From positions 42,726,581 to 42,790,580 of the forward strand of contig OX442314.1 in the NCBI GenBank assembly GCA_949358305.1: a stretch of DNA of 64,000 nt, in the 5' to 3' direction. Position numbers and translations under genes: made by a program. The notes under the pieces are model-generated. The model saw only the letters and a list, made by a program, of their open reading frames with translations. It ran no database searches and was not told where the DNA came from. The DNA comes from Strigamia acuminata (lineage: Eukaryota; Arthropoda; Chilopoda; Geophilomorpha; Linotaeniidae). Shown piece after piece: positions 40,458-49,550 of the stretch (position 1 is its first letter; each line of letters starts with the position of its first letter).

Positions 40458-43240
40458 GACCCTGGATTGGGCGCATTTACTGACATCAATATATTTTTCG
40501 AATATTGAGTCAAGCCTTTTCTGAATTGCCTATCATGTGATGCATCGCCCATTTTGTATGGCAATTTGGTGAGGAGATCCTCTGTTCGTCGTAAATATGC
40601 TCGTAAGTCTTCTCCTCTATACTGTTGCCAATTATCCCAATGATATAGCAATGTCTCGATTGGTTTGCCATATTCTGTCAAAAATGTTTTTACGAACGAG
40701 TCCCAATCTTGGAATTCTTGCTCGTAGAACCAATCAGCTGCATTGTCGGATACTGCTTTTGGAACAATCTTTTTTAACGTCAAATATGGACTTGCACCGC
40801 TTGCTCTGGCTAGTCGCACCATTTCTTCCAGAAATTGCGTTCCAGCATGCCAATTTCCATCAAATATATCTGGCAAAATTCTGTCCCATTTAATTTGACT
40901 TTCTGGCTCAAACGTGTGTGTCCAATTAATTGCTCGATATTTTTCGAACCTTCTCTGGCGAGCTTCGTCAGCTTCATCGACTTCTGTCGCCGCTAATTTG
41001 GAGTCAATTTGATCTTTGATGTACTGCTCCCAATATTGCGCATTTTGTGCTGGCGCTGTCGTTCCTTGTTCTGGAAGTTGCTCAGCAAATGGGTTGTTGG
41101 TCCTTTGCTGTTGTTGCTGTCCACAACGTGGTTCGAAATTCGTTCTGTGATAATTTTGTTCTTGTCGAAAATTATCTGATCTTGGATTATTTTGAGAGAA
41201 ATTGTCACTTCTCTGTTGTCGCTGAAAATTGTTATTTTCTTGCTGCGACTGTTGAGGATTTCCTCTATCATAGGATGGTGGCGCATTGAAATCTCGAAAT
41301 CCTCGGTTATGATGCGCGAATCCTCCTTCTTGACTTTGGGGAAATTCTCTTTGCTGATTTGCTGCGCTGTTCAGCCATGGATTTACGTATGTTTGGAAAC
41401 CTTTTGCTTCCTCTTTTGGCTGTTTAAATCCTTGTGGCAGCTGATAATCATTTCTTGGCACTTCCTGATCTCTTTCTCTTGGTGGAGTGAGAAAAGGGTT
41501 ATTTCTTGCTCTTCCCGAGTCTTCATATTCTGGTGGGCTCAATATTGGTTGTCCAAACGGATTTTCTCTGCTCGATTCACCTTCCTGTCTGTTGTATTGT
41601 TGTTCCCACGCATACTGTGGTTCCGGTCTAATTATTGACACAGGTGAATTTGCTCTTTCTCCCAATATTGGTGCCTTTGGTCGAGTTGGCGGTAGATTTT
41701 GCCAATTTGGTCGATTTTCCGCTGTCTGCTGCCTTTCTCGACGCACTTCCCTTCTATTTGGAGTGTTTTGAGTGTTTTGCACATTTCCCTGCCTTGTTAC
41801 GAGATCATCTCCCGTGTATGGGCATTTTGCTCCAACTGGAATGTCTATGTCCATTGGCAGTCTTTTACTTCTGAAATTTGTATCTATTTCCATCGGCTGC
41901 TTATCACTATTTTTTGGCTGACCGTGTGGCTGCAAATTTCGTTGATTTAACATATCAATTAAATTTTGATTTTGCGCAGGTGAGGGTGGCTGTATTCTCC
42001 TATCTCCAGGTACTGGCTCCTCCCCCCTCTTTTTTTTAGACGGACTTTCCGACTCTCCATCGGATGTTTGTCGTCCTGCTCGTTCATGTAGTTCGCTAAT
42101 CGTGACGTCATATGCAGAATACGGGATGTCTTGAGAGAATTGATTTCTGCGTAAGTGGCGTAGCACCGCTTCTGCGTCTTGTTCAGCGCGAAAGGTGATC
42201 AAACGAAGCTGCTCATTTTCTGCCTCTATCGCTGCAATGGCTTCGTGCTTACGTTTTTCGACTTCACGTTTTTCTTCCACCAATCTTTGTTGCTCAGCCT
42301 CTAACATGTCTCTCTCTTCTCGCAAACGTTCCATTCCAGACAGGATACGATTATTTTCGTTACGCACCCACTCAACGGAATTTTCTGCAAATTTTTCTGT
42401 GCTGTCACGGCGTCTTTTATCAACTTCTCGTTGTTGATTTTTTGCGCGAACGGCTGCTTGTTCTTCACTCATCAAGGCGACCCAAACGTCATCACGCTTG
42501 AAATTTTTTAGTCTTTCACGGCGTCGAATGTTTCTTTCGCTTGGTGAGATGCCCTTTTCACTTTCTATGCGGGCCGATTCCGTGTCGAAAGCTTCACCTG
42601 CTCTGTCCGCCATATCTGCTCGAATTGCACTGAGGCTTCTCCGGTAGGCGTCTACAAGCCTTTCGCCTGGTTGGCGTCGAATAAGTGGTCGTTCACGTAC
42701 TCTGTCCTCAACAATGTCCATTAAGTCCATTAACGAAACTTCGGCCGCGTCTCGTTCACTGGACGATTGTTGCTGATACACTGATCCAATTTTGTTCACG
42801 TTGGCCAGTGTTTTTTCGTACAATTCACGATCTGCTTCCGACATGTGACTTTTACGTGACGGCGGTCGTGAAATTGATCGTGGAATTTTTGACGACGAAG
42901 TTTCAGTCTCTTTCGTCGCCGAATTTGGCGATTTTGGCGATTTTTGCTGCGCCAAAATGTCCGGCGGCTTTTTTGCCGTCACTTCTGGAGTTTTTGGTCG
43001 CACTTGTTGCAACACAGGTTCTCCAGATAATTCAACCGATTTTGGCGGTGAATGAGTTAATTTTGGCGGCGAAGGCATTGTTACGTTGCCTCCGACTGCT
43101 CCTTGCGCCTGATCAATTATTTCAGGCATTTGTGGAATATCCACTTCCATATCTTGATCTGGCGCTTGGCTGTCCGTCGGTGGTCCTGATTGACGCGTCG
43201 GATACTTTTTCGTAGGGATAAAGCTCTTTCTTCTCGGCAT
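40458..43240 (-). pseudogene. Gag of the Gypsy-type element (3' end cut by insertion)
   Basis: From an ATG at 43,238-43,240 (MPRRKSFIPTKKYPTRQ). About 928 codons are Gag, then the frame enters LTR sequence. A proline-rich N-terminal region, a long coiled coil (about 260-370), Asn/Gln-rich linkers (about 560-730), and a capsid-like helical region near the end (NWTHTFEPESQIKWDRILPD, LRRTEDLLTKLPYKMG). The zinc knuckle lies beyond the insertion in the part at 29.4 kb. The coding phase matches across the insertion, so Gag and Pol were one frame. Confidence 0.85.
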
Positions 43241-43320
43241 TTTTTACAATAAAAGGTGCAAGAAAGAAACAGTAAGAAAGTCGAGAGTCCCGTTAAAATT
43301 AACAATTTTTAGTTCAAATC

Positions 43321-44475
43321 GACGTTCTCGAAATGTTATACTTAAAATACAACACGGGGAACGTTAGGATTGCTTTTAAAAAGACTTACATATAATATAA
43401 ATAATTACTAACTTTTATAATTTAACTCTCTGACTTTTAATAAAGATACTTTGATATAAAATGGGATAATTCCGACCCGGAATTATCTTACAATAAAATA
43501 TGAATAAATGTTAATTTACAATGCTGGGTTTCCAGACTTTGAGAACATAGCAAATAAGAAAGATTAATTAATATATTCATGCAAGACAAAATAACTTATA
43601 ATTAGGAATAAGGAAATTAGGAAAAATACTGATGCAATGAATATTATGGATTCCGTCCTGAATCTTCTTATTGCGTCCAGTCGCTCGGCGTGGGCGACGG
43701 AATTCGCTTGGACGTCAAACTTGAAGTCCAACCTCGCTTCGGTCCTCGTGTGCGTCCTGGCGGGCTGTGGCTCGTCTGGGACCGCTATTATCTCGAGATA
43801 TGCCGGTCTTGGCTGTATCTCGTCCGTGGCGTCTTCGTACGTCTCGGGAATTGGCTCCAACGGAATATTTCCACTCATACGAGCGGAATACAAACGCAAG
43901 CGGAATTCCGCTGTCTTAGTCGGGAAATCCCGTAAACTAGATCTGCTTACGTTCGGCAACGTGGTGAATCTTCCTCCCTCGGTCCAGCGTTTGTTGCGGC
44001 GGTGGACGAGCGTTCTAGCCGTGGCGAACTGAAGATTCTTGACTCTTTTTGGCTAAGAGTGTTGGCCAACTCTTACTTGGAGAAGAGTGTAATCCCTCTC
44101 TTCGGCGGGAAGAGAATTACCGATAATATCCTGAAATAACCGTTGTGTTATTTCAAGATGTGAGCCCAGAGTCCAAATGAAGTGATTATCTCAAACAAAC
44201 AATGATTTTCAATAGTTTTCAGTTGTGTGTTTTTGTGAGATGTTTTCAGGTTCATGGTTTGGTTCAGACTGAGTTCTTAGCAGCTGCTCTCACTGCTAAC
44301 AGGATGTAGCACATCCTGTAGTCCCTAGATCTTATCTTGTTTCCCACACAAGATAGGGGCTACATCCTGTGTGCCTGGATGATTCTTGCAATCCTTTTGG
44401 TACTCAAATTAGACTCACATAAAATTATTAGATTTAAGGAATTTCCTTTATTAGTCGTAATTTGGGATTACCACA
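43321..44475 (-). repeat. 5' LTR of the Gypsy-type element
   Basis: 1155 bp, nearly identical to 20,778-21,932. The left (inner) edge is where similarity stops, at GACGTTCTCG. Confidence 0.85.
43564..43878 (-). CDS. LTR-encoded tail-anchored membrane protein, second copy
   Basis: Same 104-aa frame as 21,021-21,335 with D for N at one position (YEDATDEIQ). This copy is in the 5' LTR, upstream of the likely TATA box, so it should be silent unless read from outside. Confidence 0.5.
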   Translation of the reverse strand: MSGNIPLEPIPETYEDATDEIQPRPAYLEIIAVPDEPQPARTHTRTEARLDFKFDVQANSVAHAERLDAIRRFRTESIIFIASVFFLISLFLIISYFVLHEYIN

Positions 44476-44591
44476 ACGTAACAATTGGCCTTGCGCGCTA
44501 AACAAGGTCCGCGCCTTATTTGCAAAAAATAGTTCGGCCCCGCGTGTTAAATAAGGTCCGCGGGCTATTACAGGCCCGCGTACAAATCAAT
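44476..44591. other. Flank of the Gypsy LTR with GC-rich repeats
   Basis: Repeated GGTCCGCG and AGGCCCGCG words in short inverted arrangement. No gene. Confidence 0.4.
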
Positions 44592-44912
44592 GATATACGG
44601 TATACGGTAGAACAATGGAACCAGTTGCAGTAGCCAGGTATATTGACTACCACAAATTAAAAGGGAGCCAAGTGGAAATTTTCGAATGTGGCTTGTTTAT
44701 ACATCCTGATGAGCCATATTTGGCTGCATCACCTGACCGATTAGTCACTGATCACAGTTCCATACACAAATTTGGTACTGTGGAAATAAAATGTCCATTC
44801 ACTAAAAAATCAATAACTGTTGTAGAAGCATGTCAAAATAAATTATTTTATTGCCAGATGAAAGACAATCAGTTACATTTGAAAAGAAATGATGACTATT
44901 ATTACCAGGTAA
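44592..44912 (+). pseudogene. YqaJ-type nuclease exon, fragment
   Basis: Plus strand: VAVARYIDYHKLKGSQVEIF, ECGLFIHPDEPYLAASPDRL, GTVEIKCPFTKKS, DDYYYQ. ASPDxLV and EIKCP are the catalytic D and ExK motifs of the YqaJ/lambda-exonuclease fold. The exon ends at a good donor CAG|GTAAAT, and a dispersed repeat begins within the intron (44,916). The N-terminal part and the following exon are missing. It overlaps in family position with the relic at 2090-2415, which has the next exon. Confidence 0.75.
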
Positions 44913-44915
44913 ATA

Positions 44916-45060
44916 CAGGGTGGTGCAGAAAGTCTGGTTCACAGTGAATAATTTCCAAACTGTTCTAGATGTTGATTCAGGAAAATGATTGTAAGGGTAG
45001 TATGTCGGGGGAAATCCAATTACGACATCCAATTTAACCTCTGAGGTCATCTTCAAGGTC
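44916..45060. repeat. Dispersed ACAGGGTGG repeat
   Basis: About 145 bp, matching 58,153-58,302 in the same orientation (ACAGGGTGG...GGTTCACAGT...TTGTAAGGGTAG...GGGGAAATCCAATTA). It is probably the end of an interspersed element. Confidence 0.7.
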
Positions 45061-45069
45061 AATCGGCTA

Positions 45070-46910
45070 ATAGTTGTCCAGAGTGATCGATTTGCAATAC
45101 GGGATCCAGTATAATAATGCTATAGAATAAACTCGTGTTTCATATATATCTGAAATATCAGATACGTCGCCAATACGTGCAAGAGAAACGTTTGCATTAT
45201 TGCGTTGAACGAGCATTGTTTCTTCAAAAGTGACACTTTTTTCTGCTTGAAAAATTAAGAGCCGAAAGTAAATACTTTTATTATCTCAATTTGTGTTGCG
45301 CCTTATGAACTGCCGTAATAATAATTCTTTACTGTATTAAAATTGCTTTTTATTTTTAAATCTTACGAGCACAGGTTTAAATGCACGAAGAGTCAGAAAT
45401 ACAAGTTTAAAATGTTCTAATTTAAGAATTAAATTATTGGAATTAACTAATATTGCTTCATTGCTTTCATTAAAATTAATTTGTGAAAAAATATGTAAGT
45501 TTGATACAGAAAATTGGGTTTTTCATGCAGAATACCACTTTTTAGTATTTCTGACTATTATGTTCTTATATGCAAATGTGACGAAAACTGTGCAACAAGA
45601 ACTATCCTTCTAGGCTACCGTACTTATACTCTTTCCACACTTAAAAGGCCCCCCATGGCTATCGTTCTCGACAGAAAGAATCTTCTTTCCACACTCAAAA
45701 GGCCCCCCTGGAAGCTTGGCTCCCATTGGCCAAGTCTGAATACTCTTAACTGCAGTAGTGTTTTCCAGAATAATAATGGTTGAAATGATGTACATTTAAT
45801 GTTTTTATATAATAAAATATGTTTTCTATTTTGGAAATAAAATTTTATATTGTTTTTAAATAAAATGCATCAATACACCACAGTGGAATACACAAGTGAA
45901 ATGGCTCGGCCAATGGGAGCCAAGCTTCCAGGGGGGCCTTTGGAGACATGATTAAACGTGTGTAAACCCCGTAGTCACGTTGATCCCGCATTCGTGAACC
46001 ATGCCGTTTGTTCGTCCAGTTGTTCGTTCAGATTGAAAGAATGTAACTTTGCAATTTGTGTTCTCACCGAACTTTGGTGTAATGGAAAAAACTACAGAAA
46101 CACAATTTCATACGAACCGTAATTTTTTTGCTAACAAAACGAGGGTAAGTTTTCATCCTCCCATGAAATACCATAAGCCTAAATGTATTGTGTGTAGAAA
46201 TACACGTCTCCCGTAACTTTCAATTAATTATTTTCACCGATTTCGGTTAAAATGATCACAGAAATCGTAGACGCGTGGGCTATTTTCTCCGATTTCGGTG
46301 GAAATGATCGCCTAATTCCACCGATTTCTCTGATCTTTTCTACCGAAATCGGTGAAAATAGACCATAAGCATATTTCCACCGATTTCTGTGGAAATAGCT
46401 ATTCAGTAATTTATTTATATTGCTCGTTTATTATTAATTTTTATTTTTTTTTATTTCTTAAGGGGGTGTAAAACCCAACTCTCTACCTCCACGTGGTCAC
46501 CCCTGGATAAACTGAGCACGTTACTTGTCTCGGTGGAACCAGAAGAGAGCTCTGGTCTTTTGAAAAGTTCCATCACATTTGCTTTATTTGTATTGTTAGC
46601 CCGCATTCAAGAAGGAATGTGGCATTTACATTTTTAAATGCATTGCCAGCCCATATTCCTTCATGAATTTCGGCATTTGCATTTTATGTTGTATTGTTAA
46701 CCCACATTCAGATGTGGCATTTACATTTTTCATATTTCTTTGCTCGGCAGCCTTTTTTTAAAGCGTGTAGAACTGCTCGATGCTGTACAGTTTTATATTC
46801 TTGAAATTTCCAAGTGAATTCTTTGGTGGAATTGAACAGTTTGGAATGTTTTTGTTGCAACCTTTCGATGGCAAAAATACTAACCATAGGTAGAATTCCC
46901 ATTTGTCATG
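45070..46910. repeat. Long repeat B, BTB flank with the gene deleted
   Basis: Equivalent to 4580-6510 but only about 40 bp of BTB coding sequence remain (near 45,072-45,112). A TIR element (45,698-45,941) is inserted. It keeps the ACCGATTTC hairpins (46,232-46,398) and a related small minus-strand frame (46,708-46,902). Confidence 0.85.
45698..45941. mobile_element. 244-bp element with perfect 34-bp inverted ends
   Basis: Arms 45,698-45,731 and 45,908-45,941 are exact reverse complements (AAAGGCCCCCCTGGAAGC...). A partial copy of the same end (AAAAGGCCCCCCATGG) lies just upstream at 45,642-45,657. No target duplication resolved and no transposase. Confidence 0.75.
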
Positions 46911-47334
46911 AATTGTCTCTTGAGGCATTTTACAATTGAGTCGTTCCTACTTTTTCTGTTTTGAGATTTTAAAGTAAATTTTACATTTCGTACGAGACAA
47001 TTTCTAAAACCAAAAACGTTTGTAATTATTTCTTTCTGTCAGTCTCATCGTGCAATCGTTTGCGGCGATCCGGGTTTTTACTTAATAAATCGAGGAGACT
47101 TATCAAGCAATCGTCGTAGAGATGCCGTACAGGACTTCTACTCTGTGGCCAAATGTTTGTCTAGGGGAATGATTTTACACAGAGTAAAGGAAAAATTAGA
47201 TAGTTTTAATCGTTCAAAATACAAAGGAGGTATTATTTAAAATGTTTGGGGTCGATCTGGCTTCTTCTTCAAATGTACACTCACAGTTGACCGTTGGCTC
47301 CAAGATGGCGTCGATGGCGTCGTGTGAGCGCGGG
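46911..47334. other. No recognised gene
   Basis: AT-rich sequence with no frame of note. GATGGCGTCGATGGCGTCG near 47,304 is a short direct repeat leading into the hairpin array. Confidence 0.4.
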
Positions 47335-47546
47335 ATTTTAGCGGAGTAAACTCAACGCTAAAATACGTTGCTAAAATATACTAAAATCCTCGCGGAGCAA
47401 GCTCAACACGAGAACACGTCTTGCACACAGCGGTTTGATTATTACGGAGCAAGCTCGACGTAACAATCCGTCTTAACACAGTTCGCCTTGTGGAGTTAAA
47501 CTCAACACAAAGCCTTCAAATTGACAGAGCAAGCTCAATGTCAATT
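47335..47546. repeat. Array of five hairpins with a constant loop motif and different stems
   Basis: Each unit is: stem, GAGY, AA, RCTC, then AA or GA, stem complement. (1) ATTTTAGCG 47,335-47,343 / CGCTAAAAT 47,356-47,364. (2) CTCGCG 47,389-47,394 / CACGAG 47,407-47,412, one mismatch. (3) GATTATTACG 47,437-47,446 / CGTAACAATC 47,459-47,468, one mismatch. (4) GCCTTGTG / CACAAAGC near 47,485-47,513, one mismatch. (5) AATTGACA 47,519-47,526 / TGTCAATT 47,539-47,546. Loops are GAGCAAGCTCAA or GAGTAAACTCAA, themselves GAGC/GCTC or GAGT/ACTC pairs. Probably within or next to the LTR of the minus-strand element whose polypurine tract is at 48,124. Confidence 0.75.
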
Positions 47547-48123
47547 CCACACAGAAATGGCTTAAATTACGCGTAGTAATTCAAGCAGAAAGGCGCTATT
47601 CTGTACAGTTGGTACAGACCAGCAATGAATCTCGATTCTTCCAATATCACAGATCACACTTAGCGAGTTTGGGCATAAGTTTGACACGGTTGTGAAAGGT
47701 TTGGAAGCAGGATCAAGAGTGCGGGAAGAGTGGGCCAAAACCGTTTGGCTCACTCCTGAATCTGCTCAGAAAAGCTGCGCAGATGACGAGTTGCACAAAG
47801 ATCACACACGGCCGCCTTCGGGTCGCGTGCAACAATTGAGCCGGGCACGCGCGAGGGGAAGGGATGCTCCGCCCAGGCACACGCCTAGCAGCATCATCAA
47901 AGCAATGCACGCTGCAGCGTGATTGGTTGACGCTGTTGCTGGGCCAAAACCTGCTGCAAAACACAATATTATTTGGGTAATATTGTGTCTTGTTTTATAT
48001 TTTATTAATGTATGTTTTATTTCAATTTACATTGAAACAAAACATATAAGCTTGTTGAATATGTTTATAAGACAATTTGGAAATATGGTGCGCACTCAAA
48101 TAGGAATATTTGAGGTCACCACA
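47547..48123 (-). repeat. LTR (3' copy) of a relative of the large Gypsy element
   Basis: The right edge 48,123 is fixed by TGTGGTGACC on the minus strand next to a polypurine tract, as in the 20.8-44.5 kb element. The left edge is unknown and may include the hairpin array. No second LTR copy is in the window. Confidence 0.55.
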
Positions 48124-48139
48124 CTTCCCCCCCTTTTAA
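48124..48139 (-). promoter_or_regulatory. Polypurine tract
   Basis: TTAAAAGGGGGGGAAG on the minus strand, directly before the LTR. Confidence 0.7.
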
Positions 48140-48295
48140 GAAAGAATCCTATTCTTTTCCAAAAGAGACAGGTAAGTATGAGAATAAATACACAAGGTTT
48201 CAAAGTAAAATGGAACAGGATATATATTTATTCTTTTTTATTACAATATAAAAATAAAAAAGGAATTATTTTAAATGGACGGGTATGTTCCCTAA

Positions 48296-49180
48296 TTATT
48301 TAGGCAACATGTCCGTCGAGTGAACATTTGGATCCTTGTGCTCGGTGACGGTACACAAAGATCGGCCGGCGTTCGGTCCTGACCGGAAGCCAGGGTTGAT
48401 GTGAAGCCACACTTGTTTTATGCGGTTCACACCATCCCTTCGTCCAAAACCCATCTCGAAATACTCCTGCGGGTCTTGAGGCGTAATTCGGGCGAACACC
48501 AGGCGTTGATGTAGGATCCACGGCTGTTGTTCCTTGATGTGGTTTTCCAGCCACGCGAGGACTCGGTTGCATAAATCCTCGCTGTTCTGGAGAATCGTTT
48601 TCGTCGCGCTCGTTATGTAGCAAAAGGCGTATAACGAGCGCAAACGTTGATAGGCGGTGAGGTAGGTGGCCATATTCGATCCCCTATCTCTCGGCGGCGA
48701 ATCCTTTGGAGGAGGCGGCGGTGGCGGCGACTTCTTGCAGATCGAGAGGGATCTGGATCTGCGCGAAGCCGGGGCGCGCGTCTTTGGTCTGGCACCGCTG
48801 GCCACAGGCACGACGAACTCGCGATCGTCGCTGTCGAGCCACTCCATTGGAGACGAGATGTTGCAACTTGGTGCCTCGGTTGCACGGGAAACACTCGACG
48901 TTGCCGTGATGGCAGCGTGGAGTGGAGCTGCGGATGATGGTGGTGCGCCAGCGGGACGGGCGGTGGCTCGTTCCGTTGCGCGCTGCTGCTTCAGTGTAGC
49001 CCATTCCTGCCGTAGTCGAATGGCGGATCCAGCCGGAGTTTCGCCAGTCGCCTCGGCTTGTTGCGTCAATTCGGCGAGCATCGTTGGAGGATCGGGGCGA
49101 ACTGACTCCCAATCGTCCAGCAAGGCTCGTGGAAGCCCTAACGGCACGGTCCACAATCGGGTGGCGGCCGCCAGAGCCAT
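48296..49180 (-). pseudogene. Diverged third-ORF copy, 5' truncated
   Basis: 294 codons aligned by eye to the C-terminal third of the ORF at 21,979-24,549: LWTVPLGLPRALLDDW against LWSSPMGIPREMIQNW, GETPAGSAIRLRQEW against GETASQGAMRLRGEW, a proline run (SPPPPPPPKDSPP), and IKQVWLHINPGFRSGPNAGR against IEEVWLKINPGMASGPDRGN. The linkers differ and GC content is higher. A stop lies just upstream of the first Met and a BEL LTR begins at 49,235, so the N-terminal two thirds are gone. The fragment itself has no stop. Confidence 0.75.
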
Positions 49181-49234
49181 TCTCCATTAATGTGCATGCA
49201 AATTTTCCCTAAATTGATCCAAGACATCAGACAT

Positions 49235-49550
49235 TGTGAAAACCGGGTTGTTTTACAAATTTCATGTTTGTCTATTTTTTGAATTATTGTGTTTTACTAT
49301 TTTGTGCATTTTATATCGTGATTTTTAAATACCTTAAGTGTACAATTTGTGTGTTTTTTAATTACTCAATTGCTTAAATCTATTTTGTCAAAACTCTTTA
49401 TTCTTACATTAATTTTGTAGTTGCTAAAGTGTTTTTTGTATTTCCATTATTTTAAATATTCCCAAATAAAGTTTTTACTTGTTATTTTGTATTTGGTTTT
49501 ATTTTCACCCAAGTTGAGGTCTGTGACCCTAGAGATGACCTCGGAGACAC
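49235..49550 (+). repeat. Truncated 5' LTR of a second BEL element
   Basis: 316 bp from TGTGAAAACCGGG to GAGACAC, matching 52,845-53,160 with about four substitutions. Then coding sequence of mid-RT begins at once, so a deletion removed the LTR end, primer site, Gag and protease. Confidence 0.85.

Larger units (their letters stand above)
20778..44475 (-). mobile_element. Ty3/Gypsy-type element with a spliced third ORF, split by another LTR element
   Basis: Two LTRs of 1155 bp (20,778-21,932 and 43,321-44,475) differ by at least one base (21,281 T versus 43,824 C, shifted by 22,543). Minus-strand order: 5' LTR, Gag, protease, RT, RNase H, integrase, spliced ORF3, polypurine tract, 3' LTR. A 10.3-kb LTR element (30,136-40,457) interrupts Gag-Pol; without it the element would be about 13.4 kb. 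A convincing target duplication was not found, and the inner edge near 43,321 lacks an obvious primer site. Confidence 0.85.

Noticed and set aside
48666-49190. Plus-strand ORF of 174 codons
   Set aside because: Shadow of the GC-rich third-ORF copy on the minus strand, which has the homology.
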